Assembly: GCA_039194995.1 (NCBI GenBank)
Contig: JBCCVR010000069.1
Span: 1 to 31,802, forward strand
DNA: 31,802 nt
Direction: 5' to 3'
DNA from: CCY15215 sp039194995
GTDB lineage: Bacteria > Cyanobacteriota > Cyanobacteriia > Cyanobacteriales > Spirulinaceae
Of this stretch, positions 7,499 through 15,442 are shown one piece after another (within the stretch, counting starts at the first letter, position 1; each line of letters opens with the position of its first letter). Below the pieces are notes generated by a model that was not told the DNA's origin, searched no databases, and saw only the letters and a program-made list of their open reading frames with translations. The translations under genes and the position numbers were made by a program.

Positions 7499-8893
7499 CT
7501 AAGAAGCATTATTCTCCAATAACTGCGCCTTCGCCTCCTTAATCGCATTGCGAACTTGCTCGAAACCCGTTCCCCCGTAACTATTCCGTGCCGAGATGAC
7601 TTGTTGGGGAGCGATCGCGGCATAAATATCTGCTTCAAACTGGGGATGTAGTGCTTTCCATTCCTCTAAAGTCAGTTCTTTGAGCAATTTCCCCGCCGCC
7701 AAACTGGTTTTCACGACTTTCCCCACCAAATTGTAAGCCTCGCGAAATGGCACTCCTTTCGCTGCTAAATAATCCGCCACATCCGTCGCATTGGAAAAAT
7801 CTTCATCCACGGCACCCATCAGGCGATCGCGATTGAATTCCAGCCCTTCTCGCAAGAGTACCGTCATGGCTTCCAAACAACCTTGCACGGTGTTTACCCC
7901 GTCGAAAATGGCTTCTTTATCTTCTTGCAAATCCTTATTGTAGGCAAGGGGCAACCCTTTCATTAACACCAATAAACCTTGTAAATGCCCGAAAACTCGC
8001 CCGGTTTTCCCCCGCACTAACTCGGGAATATCGGGATTTTTCTTTTGGGGCATGATACTCGATCCCGTAGAACAATTATCCTTGAGGGTAATAAAATTAA
8101 ACTCCTGCGAAGCCCATAAAATCAACTCTTCGCTCAAACGGCTCAAATGCACCATAATCAAACTACCCGCACAGAGAAACTCGATGGCAAAATCGCGATC
8201 GCTGACCCCATCCAAACTATTGCCATATAGCCCCCCAAATTCCAACGCCGAGGCAGTATAGTGGCGATCGATGGGAAACGTCGTTCCCGCTAACGCCCCG
8301 CACCCCAAAGGCGAAATATTCGTGCGCTTATAAATCTCTCCCAACCGTTCCCAGTCCCGTTGCGTCATCTGAAAATAGGCGAGAAGATGGTGCGCCAAAC
8401 TCAAGGGTTGCGCCCGTTGCAGGTGGGTGTAACCCGGAATCGTCGTTTCTACGTTATTTTCGGCGTGTTTGAGGAGAACCTGTTGGAAATCTCGTAATTG
8501 CTGGCGAATCTCCTCAATGCGATCGCGCAAGTAAAGGCGAATATCCGTTCCCACCTGATCGTTCCGCGATCGCGCCGTGTGCAGCTTTTTCCCTACATCT
8601 CCCACCAACTCCGTCAAGCGACGTTCCACGGCAAAATGCACGTCTTCCGCTTCAATCCCCGGATTAAAATTCCCCTCTTGATATTCGAGCAGAATTTGTT
8701 CCAATCCCGTCACCAATTGCAAGGCTTCATCCTTGGCAATAATACCTGTATGCGCCAGCATTTTTGCATGAGCGATAGAGCCGCGAATATCGTATTCGAT
8801 CAATTCAATATCGAAACCAATACTGGCATTAAAGCGAGCAATAACGGGATTGAGGGCGCTTTCAAAGCGATCGCTCCAAGTTTGTTTTGGCAT
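7499..8893 (-). CDS. argH: Argininosuccinate lyase
   Basis: Cytoplasmic enzyme of the last step of arginine synthesis, splitting argininosuccinate into arginine and fumarate; a homotetramer in the fumarase/aspartase superfamily. The signature TGSSIMPQKKNPD (residues 276-288) carries the catalytic serine loop, and T156-H157 in 'YTHLQRAQP' supplies the conserved histidine. 'HTARSRNDQV' (105-114) is also diagnostic. At 464 residues it has the normal length. The upstream side carries a heptamer tandem repeat array rather than an obvious promoter. The downstream neighbour on the same strand is the DUF697 GTPase, 56 bases away; no other arginine gene is adjacent, although carB, which supplies carbamoyl phosphate to the same pathway, is elsewhere in the window. 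Confidence 0.97.
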   Translation of the reverse strand: MPKQTWSDRFESALNPVIARFNASIGFDIELIEYDIRGSIAHAKMLAHTGIIAKDEALQLVTGLEQILLEYQEGNFNPGIEAEDVHFAVERRLTELVGDVGKKLHTARSRNDQVGTDIRLYLRDRIEEIRQQLRDFQQVLLKHAENNVETTIPGYTHLQRAQPLSLAHHLLAYFQMTQRDWERLGEIYKRTNISPLGCGALAGTTFPIDRHYTASALEFGGLYGNSLDGVSDRDFAIEFLCAGSLIMVHLSRLSEELILWASQEFNFITLKDNCSTGSSIMPQKKNPDIPELVRGKTGRVFGHLQGLLVLMKGLPLAYNKDLQEDKEAIFDGVNTVQGCLEAMTVLLREGLEFNRDRLMGAVDEDFSNATDVADYLAAKGVPFREAYNLVGKVVKTSLAAGKLLKELTLEEWKALHPQFEADIYAAIAPQQVISARNSYGGTGFEQVRNAIKEAKAQLLENNAS

Positions 8894-8956
8894 AGTGATG
8901 GGAAAGGATGAGGAATGAAAGGAGAAAAGAGAGAAAGATTAGTTGTTCGTGTCTCC

Positions 8957-9040
8957 CACTGGTGACTGGTGACTGTCTTGATGCGCGTTCCCTTGCGTCT
9001 TGCGCCGACGCGGGGTCGCATTGCTGGTGACTGGTGACTG
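8957..9040. repeat. Heptamer tandem repeats (ACTGGTG) in two blocks upstream of argH
   Basis: ACTGGTG units occur at about 8958-8975 and again at 9023-9040, separated by a GC-rich stretch (about 8980-9022) containing CGCCGACGCGGGGTCGC. The array occupies most of the interval between argH and the small membrane protein gene. It is the same class of short tandem repeat as those before ktrB and the Hsp70 gene but with a different heptamer. Confidence 0.85.
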
Positions 9041-9044
9041 ATAA

Positions 9045-9272
9045 CTAGCTTGCGGTTAGACCGCGAACCACATAACCAATAATAAAACCGATTGCTAAAG
9101 CCCAAACTTGACCGGAAACAATAAAATTATTAAACGCTTCTTGCATTTGTCCGATGACGTTGGGATCGCTAATTTGTTGTGCCAGAAAGATCCCATCGAG
9201 GGAAAGTTGCGGAAATACTGTCGATATATTCGTCATATTCATCGCGATCGCGTCCAAGCCAGCCAGTAACAT
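9045..9272 (-). CDS. Small membrane protein of unknown function
   Basis: 75-residue protein with one confident C-terminal membrane helix ('VWALAIGFIIGYVVRGL', about residues 56-72) and an amphipathic N-terminal portion with several Asn and Ile residues. The start at 9272 is preceded by GAGGAAAA at about 12 bases; an internal Met (residue 11, MNMTNIST) is an alternative. No family is recognised. It is on the same strand upstream of argH, but the intervening repeats make co-transcription uncertain. The glycine-rich helix could allow oligomerisation, but that is speculation. Confidence 0.6.
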   Translation of the reverse strand: MLLAGLDAIAMNMTNISTVFPQLSLDGIFLAQQISDPNVIGQMQEAFNNFIVSGQVWALAIGFIIGYVVRGLTAS

Positions 9273-9323
9273 GATTCGGTTTTCCTCGTGCGAGAGTTTA
9301 CTTCTTCTGCATTCTACAACCCC

Positions 9324-9370
9324 AATTCCCGATTCCCCATTCCCTAATCTTTACTCCCGATTCCCTACTC
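9324..9370. repeat. GATTCCC-type short repeats
   Basis: Imperfect units of ATTCCC(G/T)A run through the gap after the PP2C gene and over its last codons. They resemble other short repeat families in the window. No function is evident. Confidence 0.6.
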
Positions 9371-10765
9371 CGTGACTTGCAAAACCACCAAAGTCATATC
9401 GTCTTCATAATGATTTCCCGCGCCGATAAACTGTCCCAAGCGTTCGAAGAGGAAATCTAAGATGACTTGCGGACGATCGCCTTGCTTGCAGACTTGTTCG
9501 ACGGTCTCCAAAAATCGATCTTCATCAAAGCGATCGCCGTCTTTATTGACTGCATCGGTAAAGCCATCCGTATAATAGATTACTGTATCGCCGATTTCTA
9601 ATTGAACGCGATTATCTTCGTATTGAGAGTCAATTTCCAAACCGATCAGCATGCCCCAAGTATCCAACTTCAGGATGGATTGACTGGACGCTTGCCAGAG
9701 TAACGGTGGATTGTGGGCGGCATTGGTATAAGAAAGAATGCGGGTTTGGGGGTCGTATTCCGAGTAAAATAACGTCAAGAAACGATGGGATTTTTCGAGG
9801 TCGTCATACATGACCCGATTGAGGTGATTGAGAATTTTCGCCGGGGCATGACGATTAAGAACTTCTGCCCGCAACATTCCTCGAGTCATGGTCATGATTA
9901 ATCCCGCAGGTACGCCTTTACCCATGACATCCCCAATCACAATACTCCACGGAATCGCCGAGGGAAATTGTTGGGGATCGGAACTAAATTGCTCGTAGGT
10001 GGCAGGGATAAAATCGTAATAATCTCCCCCCACGCGATTCGCCGTTTGACAGCGCGCCGCCAATTCCACTCCGGCGATCGCGGGACATTGTTCGGGAAAT
10101 AAGTGATCTTGAATTTCTGAGGCGATTTCCAATTCGCGATCGAGGCGTTCCTTTTTGCGGAGTTCGCTAGTGAGTTCGCTATTGGCGATCGCGACAGCGG
10201 TTTGATCCGCCACCAACTGGACTAATTTTTTCCGCGTTGAAGTCCAACTGTAGTTCGGATCGTAACTAAAAATATACAGTCTGCCCCGGTCTTCATTTTT
10301 TACGAGAATGGGGGTACCAAAAATCTGGAGATCGTCGCCTAATTCTTCTTTTAACTTCTCATCTAAAACTTGGGGCTTAAATGACGATCGCGAATGGGGG
10401 GAAGCTCCTAAATTCAGCGCGATCCCTCGGGTCACGCGATCGAACGATCGCCGCATATTCCGACAGGCTTGTCCTTCTTGACAGTGTAACTGTTCTAAAC
10501 GCGGCTGGCCGTCGGGTTTGAGCAGAATGAGAGCGCCCCCGTCCGCATCCGTCACCCTTGATGCCATCAACGGTACGATCTCGAGAAATTGATTGAGATT
10601 GTTGAAGCTGCGGAGGGCAAATCCGAGAGAACTGAGGAGATTTTGAATGCGATTTTGCTCCCGGTGTAATTGCGCCACTAAATCTTTCAGGACGGTAACG
10701 GGAGGAGTTGATGAGGTGGTGCTATTGGTTGAAGATTGAGGATGAGGAAGGGGAGCAGCAGTCAT
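9365..10765 (-). CDS. GAF domain PP2C-type (SpoIIE/RsbU) protein phosphatase
   Basis: Mn/Mg-dependent Ser/Thr phosphatase of the RsbU/SpoIIE kind that dephosphorylates an anti-sigma-antagonist-like protein in partner-switching pathways. From this start it has 466 residues: a Pro/Ser/Thr-rich N-terminus, a GAF domain (about 50-195), a coiled linker and the PP2C core (about 235-464) with metal motifs GGDYYDF (246-252) and GDVMGKG (278-284) and a terminal DDMTLVVL. The frame extends to 10900, but the extra 45 residues read dispersed-repeat sequence, whereas 'MTAAPLPHPQ' at 10765 matches my memory of family N-termini, so I chose it. A heptamer repeat abuts the start. The GAF ligand and the target are unknown. 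Its gene follows the Hsp70 gene on the same strand with about 200 bases between. Confidence 0.85.
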   Translation of the reverse strand: MTAAPLPHPQSSTNSTTSSTPPVTVLKDLVAQLHREQNRIQNLLSSLGFALRSFNNLNQFLEIVPLMASRVTDADGGALILLKPDGQPRLEQLHCQEGQACRNMRRSFDRVTRGIALNLGASPHSRSSFKPQVLDEKLKEELGDDLQIFGTPILVKNEDRGRLYIFSYDPNYSWTSTRKKLVQLVADQTAVAIANSELTSELRKKERLDRELEIASEIQDHLFPEQCPAIAGVELAARCQTANRVGGDYYDFIPATYEQFSSDPQQFPSAIPWSIVIGDVMGKGVPAGLIMTMTRGMLRAEVLNRHAPAKILNHLNRVMYDDLEKSHRFLTLFYSEYDPQTRILSYTNAAHNPPLLWQASSQSILKLDTWGMLIGLEIDSQYEDNRVQLEIGDTVIYYTDGFTDAVNKDGDRFDEDRFLETVEQVCKQGDRPQVILDFLFERLGQFIGAGNHYEDDMTLVVLQVTE

Positions 10766-10773
10766 TGAAAGAT

Positions 10774-10796
10774 GGTAGTAATTGGTAATTGGTAAT
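10774..10796. repeat. Heptamer tandem repeat (ATTGGTA) upstream of the PP2C gene
   Basis: About three copies of ATTGGTA lie eight bases before the preferred PP2C start. On the coding strand this is a TACCAAT leader, similar in composition and position to the repeats before ktrB and the Hsp70 gene. Confidence 0.8.
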
Positions 10797-10973
10797 CGAT
10801 CCCGGATCATTGCAGAATTTACCGATTTCTCATTACCGTTGCCCCTTCGCCCGTAGGGGGCAATCCCAAGAGAGATATCATTATTTAGAAGATTTGTCAA
10901 GGATAAATTTCTGCGATTTTCCGAGAGAGTAACTTCTGATTCAACACAATGCAGATCGTTCCATGAGAATCTC

Positions 10974-12551
10974 TTATTTTAATTTAGCGATCGCGCCTCG
11001 TTCTACCAATGTGCGATCGGTCAGTAAATCGATAACCGTCGCCAATAAAATGCGCTGTTCGTTGACTTCAAACCAGACGGAAATGCGGTCTTGTTTAAGC
11101 TGGCCCGGCGGCTCTAAATGGGCGATACACACCTCTTGGCGGTGAGCCTCCAAAGAACGGTATTCTGTTTGTCGGGAGAGCTTGCGACTGGAGATCGTCC
11201 CCGCGTCATCGTAAACAATTTCCGATCGCGTTAGTTCGGCTAATTCTCCCACATCGAGGCGAATTTCTTTCTGTCCGTTGTGAGCGACTTGCAAGGTAAT
11301 CGGCGATTCCAGTTTACAAGGATAGGAACTGCCGCGCTCGAAGAGAGGATGATAAAAATGGGTTTGGGTGGCGGGTTCCCAAAGACGAATCGCATAGGCG
11401 TGACGCAAATAATCTTCGATTGCCGAGACTTTAGTTAGGGCTAAGGCACCGTGACAAACTGCATCAAAAGGCTTGCCCAATTTCACCCGCGATCGCCCGA
11501 AATAAGAAACAATGAGATTCTGAACTGCCGGAATCAAACAACTGCCCCCCACTAATAACACTTGTTCGATTTCGCTTTTTTTGATGCCCTTCCCCAATGC
11601 CGAACTTAAGATTTCGTCGAGGGCTTCTCGTAATTGTTCGAGTAACTGATTGCGTTCTAAAATTTCCTCAAAGCGATCGCGATCCAAGCTCAAATCGTAA
11701 GACATAAACGTTTCTTCATCCAGCCAACTTTCCGAAGCCTTTTGGGTTTTCGAGAGTTGAATTTTTAACCGTTCGCCAATTTCCAATAAATTTTGCCAGC
11801 CCGTCTCGCCAACGGATTCCCGATCCGAACCAATTTGACGCAAATAATCTTCGACGAGCCACATATCGACATCTTCCCCCCCCAAATAAGCATCGGCTTT
11901 CGCTAAAACCCGCCCTTGTAAAATCTCGCGATCGCCATCGGTTGCGTCGGTACGAACCAAACTCAAATCGAGAGTCCCGCCGCCAAAATCCACCACCAAC
12001 ACTAAAGAACCCGGATTTTGGATCGCATATCCCAAAGCCGCCGCCGTCGATTCGTCTACAAAACGCACCCGGGTCGCCCCGATTTTTTCTCCCCAATCGC
12101 GAAACCAATCCAGATAGCGTTCAAAAGACCCCACAGGCACGGTAAAAATAAGCTCTGACGGCTCGAACTGTAAATTTTGCAGATTTTGCCATAACGTTTG
12201 CAAAAAGCATTCCGAGACCAATTGCGCGTGGTAATTCGTCCCATCGATCGCCCGAGGGGGACTGGGAAAATCCGCCACTAAATCCCGCTTGAACCCCTTA
12301 AAAAATCGTTGGGGTCGAGACAGTCCCAAACGCTGCGATCGCACCCGTTCCCCGATGAGAATCTCTCCTTTCTCCTTCACGAAAACCAAACTGGGAATCA
12401 CGGGAACATCAACAACTTTCCCGGCATCCTCCGGCATCTTAAACAAGCGAGAAATCCCCTCAAACCGCAAAGTTTTCGGGGCTTGGGTATCCGGTTCGAG
12501 AATGCTAACAACGGTATTACTCGTACCAAAATCAATTGCAACGGCAGTCAT
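10974..12551 (-). CDS. Hsp70 family protein (DnaK-like ATPase domain with divergent C-terminus)
   Basis: Actin-fold ATPase of the Hsp70 superfamily, 525 residues, shorter than DnaK (about 630-640). Nucleotide-binding motifs are intact: DFGTSNT (7-13, phosphate 1), 'VDESTAAALGY' (165-175, connect 1), DFGGGTLDLS (188-197, phosphate 2) and 'VLLVGGSCLIP' near residue 340 (adenosine). The N-terminal ATPase domain covers about 1-390. The remaining ~135 residues look like a shortened, divergent substrate domain, with no lid-like helical tail or EEVD-type end. It is therefore a specialised Hsp70-like protein rather than housekeeping DnaK. The gene upstream encodes a GrpE-like protein, a plausible exchange factor. 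The start codon is preceded by a TTGGTTA heptamer repeat. Confidence 0.88.
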   Translation of the reverse strand: MTAVAIDFGTSNTVVSILEPDTQAPKTLRFEGISRLFKMPEDAGKVVDVPVIPSLVFVKEKGEILIGERVRSQRLGLSRPQRFFKGFKRDLVADFPSPPRAIDGTNYHAQLVSECFLQTLWQNLQNLQFEPSELIFTVPVGSFERYLDWFRDWGEKIGATRVRFVDESTAAALGYAIQNPGSLVLVVDFGGGTLDLSLVRTDATDGDREILQGRVLAKADAYLGGEDVDMWLVEDYLRQIGSDRESVGETGWQNLLEIGERLKIQLSKTQKASESWLDEETFMSYDLSLDRDRFEEILERNQLLEQLREALDEILSSALGKGIKKSEIEQVLLVGGSCLIPAVQNLIVSYFGRSRVKLGKPFDAVCHGALALTKVSAIEDYLRHAYAIRLWEPATQTHFYHPLFERGSSYPCKLESPITLQVAHNGQKEIRLDVGELAELTRSEIVYDDAGTISSRKLSRQTEYRSLEAHRQEVCIAHLEPPGQLKQDRISVWFEVNEQRILLATVIDLLTDRTLVERGAIAKLK

Positions 12552-12554
12552 TGT

Positions 12555-12590
12555 ATTGGTTATTAGTTATTGGTTATTGGTTATTGGTTG
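12555..12590. repeat. Heptamer tandem repeat (TTGGTTA) directly upstream of the Hsp70 gene
   Basis: Four to five near-copies of TTGGTTA, one varied, begin four bases from the Hsp70 start codon. On the coding strand the leader reads TAACCAA units, which are purine/C-rich and unstructured. Confidence 0.9.
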
Positions 12591-12660
12591 CTTGGACTGC
12601 TTGCCTTGAGCGAAGCCGAAAGGAGTTTTGCCGAAGTGTTGGTTCATCCTCTCGTTTTCT

Positions 12661-12678
12661 CCCCCTCTTAGGAGGGGG
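12661..12678. repeat. Dispersed GC-rich hairpin (CCCCCTC-TTAG-GAGGGGG)
   Basis: A perfect seven-base-pair stem with a four-base loop, followed by a G-rich run and by imperfect TCCCGATGC/TTCCGATGC units up to about 12739. It lies in the 188-base gap between the GrpE-like and Hsp70 genes. I know this hairpin type as a common interspersed repeat of cyanobacteria. It could attenuate readthrough from the GrpE-like gene into the Hsp70 gene, but there is no T-run to make it a strong terminator. Confidence 0.6.
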
Positions 12679-12739
12679 CTGGGGGGTGGGTTCTCCCCCA
12701 TCTTCCGACGCTCCCGATGCTCCCCCTGCTTCCGATGCC

Positions 12740-13699
12740 CTACTTATTCGGAAGAGAGCGACTCACCTTCGCCGGACAGAGAATCCGATCGCCATTCCGA
12801 TAGCCGACAAACCGCACGAAAACCAGATCCCCTTCTTGAATGTCCTCGCTATCGGCTTGATGAATTTGTGGGTCGAACAGAACTTGCTCCCATGCGGTTC
12901 CGATGGACTCGTAACCCCAGCCTTGCAGTAGATTTTTCAGGGGGGTAAAAAGGGCGATAAAATTTCTGGCGGGTAAATTGGGCTTGGCTTCTGCCATCAC
13001 AGAAGCCGTGGGAAAATTCATCATTAAAGTCTGCAATTGCTCGAAGGTGTCTTCCTTGAGATCGCGCTGCATGCGATCGAGATTATCCTGAAGTTCCGAT
13101 CGCAAGCGCCGACATTGCTTTTCTAATTGTTCGATGCGATCGCCTGCGTCTTGTAATTCCCCAACGAGGCGATCGATGTTCTTTTGCTTGTCCCGCTCTA
13201 AATTCTCGTATCGTTCTTGCAGTAACTCGATTTGCTGGGATGCTGTGGCGAGGGAGGATTGATACTCTCTCGACTCCTGCTCCACCCCGATCCGTTCCTG
13301 TTGCAGTTCGCGGTATTTCTGATGCAATCTGGCAATTTCCTGAAACGCCTCCCCAAGGGACGGAAAAGAGTAACCGTAATTTTGCAGGAGTTCCTCGATA
13401 GAGCAATTGAGAAGGTGGGCGAGTTGGCTCAATTCTTTAAGGGTTAGCCCTTCCAGCTTGCCCTGTCGCATTCCTTTCACTTGTCTGGGGGTCAAACCCG
13501 CTTTGCGCTGGAGCGTACTCCAACGGGAAACCCCCACCGCCTTGAGGCGATCGCCCAAGATCGAGTCCGATATCCCGTCATCGAGCCGATCCCGGCCGCG
13601 CCCGAGCGCCCCCAGCAGGCCGAGCAAAATCACCGTTCCGCCCAACCACAATATCAAACCGAACCAAAAAAGATTGGGTTCTTCTACCATCAACCTCAA
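12740..13699 (-). CDS. GrpE-like protein with membrane anchor, HTH and coiled coil
   Basis: 319-residue protein with an unusual domain order: an N-terminal membrane helix (about 10-30, 'LFWFGLILWLGGTVILLGLL'), a basic linker, an XRE-like helix-turn-helix (about 57-105, 'LTPRQVKGMRQGKLEGLTLKELSQLA'), a long coiled coil (about 112-210), and a C-terminal globular part containing 'DLVFVRFVGYRNGDRILCPAKVSR'. The coiled coil followed by a beta-rich end, and the neighbouring Hsp70 gene, agree with the GrpE-like annotation I recall for cyanobacterial homologues. It probably works as nucleotide-exchange or adaptor subunit for that Hsp70 at the membrane. The HTH may bind a peptide or DNA; which is unknown. 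The gene lies 30 bases downstream of the DUF2997 gene. Confidence 0.75.
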   Translation of the reverse strand: MRLMVEEPNLFWFGLILWLGGTVILLGLLGALGRGRDRLDDGISDSILGDRLKAVGVSRWSTLQRKAGLTPRQVKGMRQGKLEGLTLKELSQLAHLLNCSIEELLQNYGYSFPSLGEAFQEIARLHQKYRELQQERIGVEQESREYQSSLATASQQIELLQERYENLERDKQKNIDRLVGELQDAGDRIEQLEKQCRRLRSELQDNLDRMQRDLKEDTFEQLQTLMMNFPTASVMAEAKPNLPARNFIALFTPLKNLLQGWGYESIGTAWEQVLFDPQIHQADSEDIQEGDLVFVRFVGYRNGDRILCPAKVSRSLPNK

Positions 13700-13729
13700 C
13701 CCGTAAACAATGAAAATTACATCAATCTA

Positions 13730-13948
13730 TTATTGCTGGAGAAATTGAGTTTGTTCTTGGGTTTGCACCACGGTTTGAGATTCCGCCTCGTATTCGGGCA
13801 GGAGTTCGCGATCCTCCACCTCCCCCAAGCGCTCCTCAATTTCCCGAGTCAGTTCCAGACATTGTTCTCCCGACACTCCCTCGAGTACCGTTTCCGTGAT
13901 TTTGCCGTCTTTACCAATGCGGTATTCGATCTTTTGATATTCGGCCAT
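13730..13948 (-). CDS. DUF2997 family protein
   Basis: 72-residue soluble protein. The pattern 'EYQKIEYRIGKDGKITETVLEGVSGEQC---T--IE--LGEVEDRELLPEY' matches DUF2997, a small cyanobacterial/plastid-lineage family of unknown function. The N-terminal beta-hairpin is followed by an acidic helix and a Gln-rich tail ('QTQEQTQFLQQ'). A GGGAGGA ribosome-binding site sits about a dozen bases before the ATG. It is the first gene of a likely operon with the GrpE-like and Hsp70 genes (gap of 30 bases to the next). In other cyanobacteria I recall DUF2997 near DUF1257 and AAA-type genes, so the pairing with Hsp70 may point to a client or adaptor role; that is inference. Confidence 0.8.
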   Translation of the reverse strand: MAEYQKIEYRIGKDGKITETVLEGVSGEQCLELTREIEERLGEVEDRELLPEYEAESQTVVQTQEQTQFLQQ

Positions 13949-14096
13949 CGGTGAAAACTTCCTCCCAAAAATCGCTATAATCCTCTACAGGATATCGCTA
14001 AATATATTTTTCCGATTGTAACCCAACTCGATTTCCAGCCATCGACATTCTCAAATTTATCGAAGTTCTTTCTCGGCGAGTTTATCAAGACGTTTT

Positions 14097-15266
14097 ATGA
14101 ACCCGATTCGATCTGGCGCGATCGCGCTCCTCAGCACTGTCATCCTGCCCCACTCTGTCGCGGCTGTTTCTCCCTCCACGTCCTCGGCGGGTCCCAATCT
14201 ATCCTTCCATCTGGCTCGAGATGTAGCTCTAGACCTAGCTCAAGAGGTAGCCCAAGAGGCCGATCTGGGGCAACCCGAAGCTGTGTCAGCAGATTTTTCA
14301 ACCCTAGAACTTGCCATTATCAACGAGATGAATCGTGCGAGAACCAATCCTAATTCCTATGCCGATTGGTTGGAGCGCCAAAGACGATTCTTTAACGGCA
14401 ATATCCTCAATTTACCCGGCGAAGACCCTGTTGAAACTCAGGAGGGAACGGCAGCACTGGACGAAGCAATCCTGTATTTGCGATCGCTGCGCCCTTTATT
14501 TCCCTTCAGTCGCTCTGATGGGATGTCCCGAGGGGCAAGAGACCTCGTGGCGGATCAAGGGCAATCGGGAGAAGAAGGCCACACCAACAGTGACGGTCTC
14601 GGATTTGCGGAGCGACTGAGCCAATACGGCTCTTTTAGCGGCGGGGCGGCGGAAAATCTTAGCTACAGTCTAGAAAATGCTAGTAGCATCGTGATGATGT
14701 TGGTTCTCGATGATGGAGAACCCAGCCGAGGCCACCGCAATAAGATTTTTAATCTCGATTTTCGAACCAGTGGCGTAGCTTGCGGAACGCATCCCAATCG
14801 CGCGATCGCCTGTGCCATTAACTACGCGGGAACTTACGACGAAAGCAATCCCGGAATCGTCGTCCGTCCGCCAGTGTCGCCCCCTCCCACCTTTGAAGAT
14901 CCCCAAGTTCCCGATTCAGAAATCCTCGTCCTCGAAAACGGACGCTTAGCAGATGGAGATCTCGTCTATCCCGACGACGGCAGCTTATACGATGAATATC
15001 GATTTTCTGGCAGAGCGGGACAAAAAATCGTGATCAGCCTCGAAAGTACGGATTTCGACCCGTTTTTAGCCTTTCTCAATGAAAAACGAGACGTTCTCGG
15101 TCAAAATGACGACGAGAGCGAAGGCAATCAAAATTCGAGACTGGCGATCACCTTACCCTATGACGGCGTTTACTATATCTTTGTCAACGGCTATGACAGT
15201 CAAGATCGAGGCGAATATATTTTGCAAGTCCGTCCTCAAACTTCGGTAGAGGAAGCTACGCCATAA
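14097..15266 (+). CDS. Secreted CAP (SCP/PR-1) protein with C-terminal PPC domain
   Basis: Exported 389-residue protein. Residues 1-23 form a signal peptide (hydrophobic 'AIALLSTVILP', likely cleavage near VAA). The CAP domain (about 66-245) has the cavity motifs HTNSDG (162-167, with H162), AEN (185-187, with E186) and GHRNKIF (212-218, with H213); C229 and C239 may form a disulphide. A proline-rich hinge (258-266, 'RPPVSPPP') leads to a pre-peptidase C-terminal (PPC) domain (about 276-380) with 'DEYRFSGRAGQKIVISL' and 'GVYYIFVNG'. CAP proteins bind lipids or act in the extracellular matrix; the PPC domain is usual in secreted proteins. The gene diverges from the DUF2997 operon, sharing a 148-base intergenic region. 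Confidence 0.88.
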   Translation: MNPIRSGAIALLSTVILPHSVAAVSPSTSSAGPNLSFHLARDVALDLAQEVAQEADLGQPEAVSADFSTLELAIINEMNRARTNPNSYADWLERQRRFFNGNILNLPGEDPVETQEGTAALDEAILYLRSLRPLFPFSRSDGMSRGARDLVADQGQSGEEGHTNSDGLGFAERLSQYGSFSGGAAENLSYSLENASSIVMMLVLDDGEPSRGHRNKIFNLDFRTSGVACGTHPNRAIACAINYAGTYDESNPGIVVRPPVSPPPTFEDPQVPDSEILVLENGRLADGDLVYPDDGSLYDEYRFSGRAGQKIVISLESTDFDPFLAFLNEKRDVLGQNDDESEGNQNSRLAITLPYDGVYYIFVNGYDSQDRGEYILQVRPQTSVEEATP

Positions 15267-15400
15267 AATTGGGCGATCGCAGTGTCAACTCAACCGCTCG
15301 ATCGGTACGAGATGCGAAGAAACATCCCAATTTGGTAGGGTTCGAGGGCGATCGCGACAGGGAAAGGAAAGTCTTGCCCCTAATTTCCCCTAAATAAAGA

Positions 15401-15406
15401 TATAAT
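15401..15406 (+). promoter_or_regulatory. Candidate -10 box for the kinase-WD40 gene
   Basis: A perfect TATAAT lies 36 bases upstream of the kinase start codon in a gap of 176 bases. The nearest -35-like sequence, TTGCCC (15374-15379), is 21 bases away, longer than ideal, so only the -10 is claimed. Confidence 0.35.
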
Positions 15407-15442
15407 TTAGGCGCGAGCCAGAGAACCTCTTTGTAGCCGTCC

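Noticed and set aside
8957..9040. Tandem repeats considered as a CRISPR array
   Set aside because: The units are seven bases with no unique spacers of 30-40 bases, and no cas gene is near.
10766..10900. 45-residue N-terminal extension of the PP2C gene
   Set aside because: It encodes repeat sequence (including an ATTGGTA heptamer); family N-termini as I recall them begin at the inner Met.
12536..12931. 131-codon plus-strand frame between the GrpE-like and Hsp70 genes
   Set aside because: It reads the TTGGTTA heptamer repeat and the GC-rich dispersed repeat and runs antisense into the GrpE-like gene; it codes low-complexity repeat peptides.
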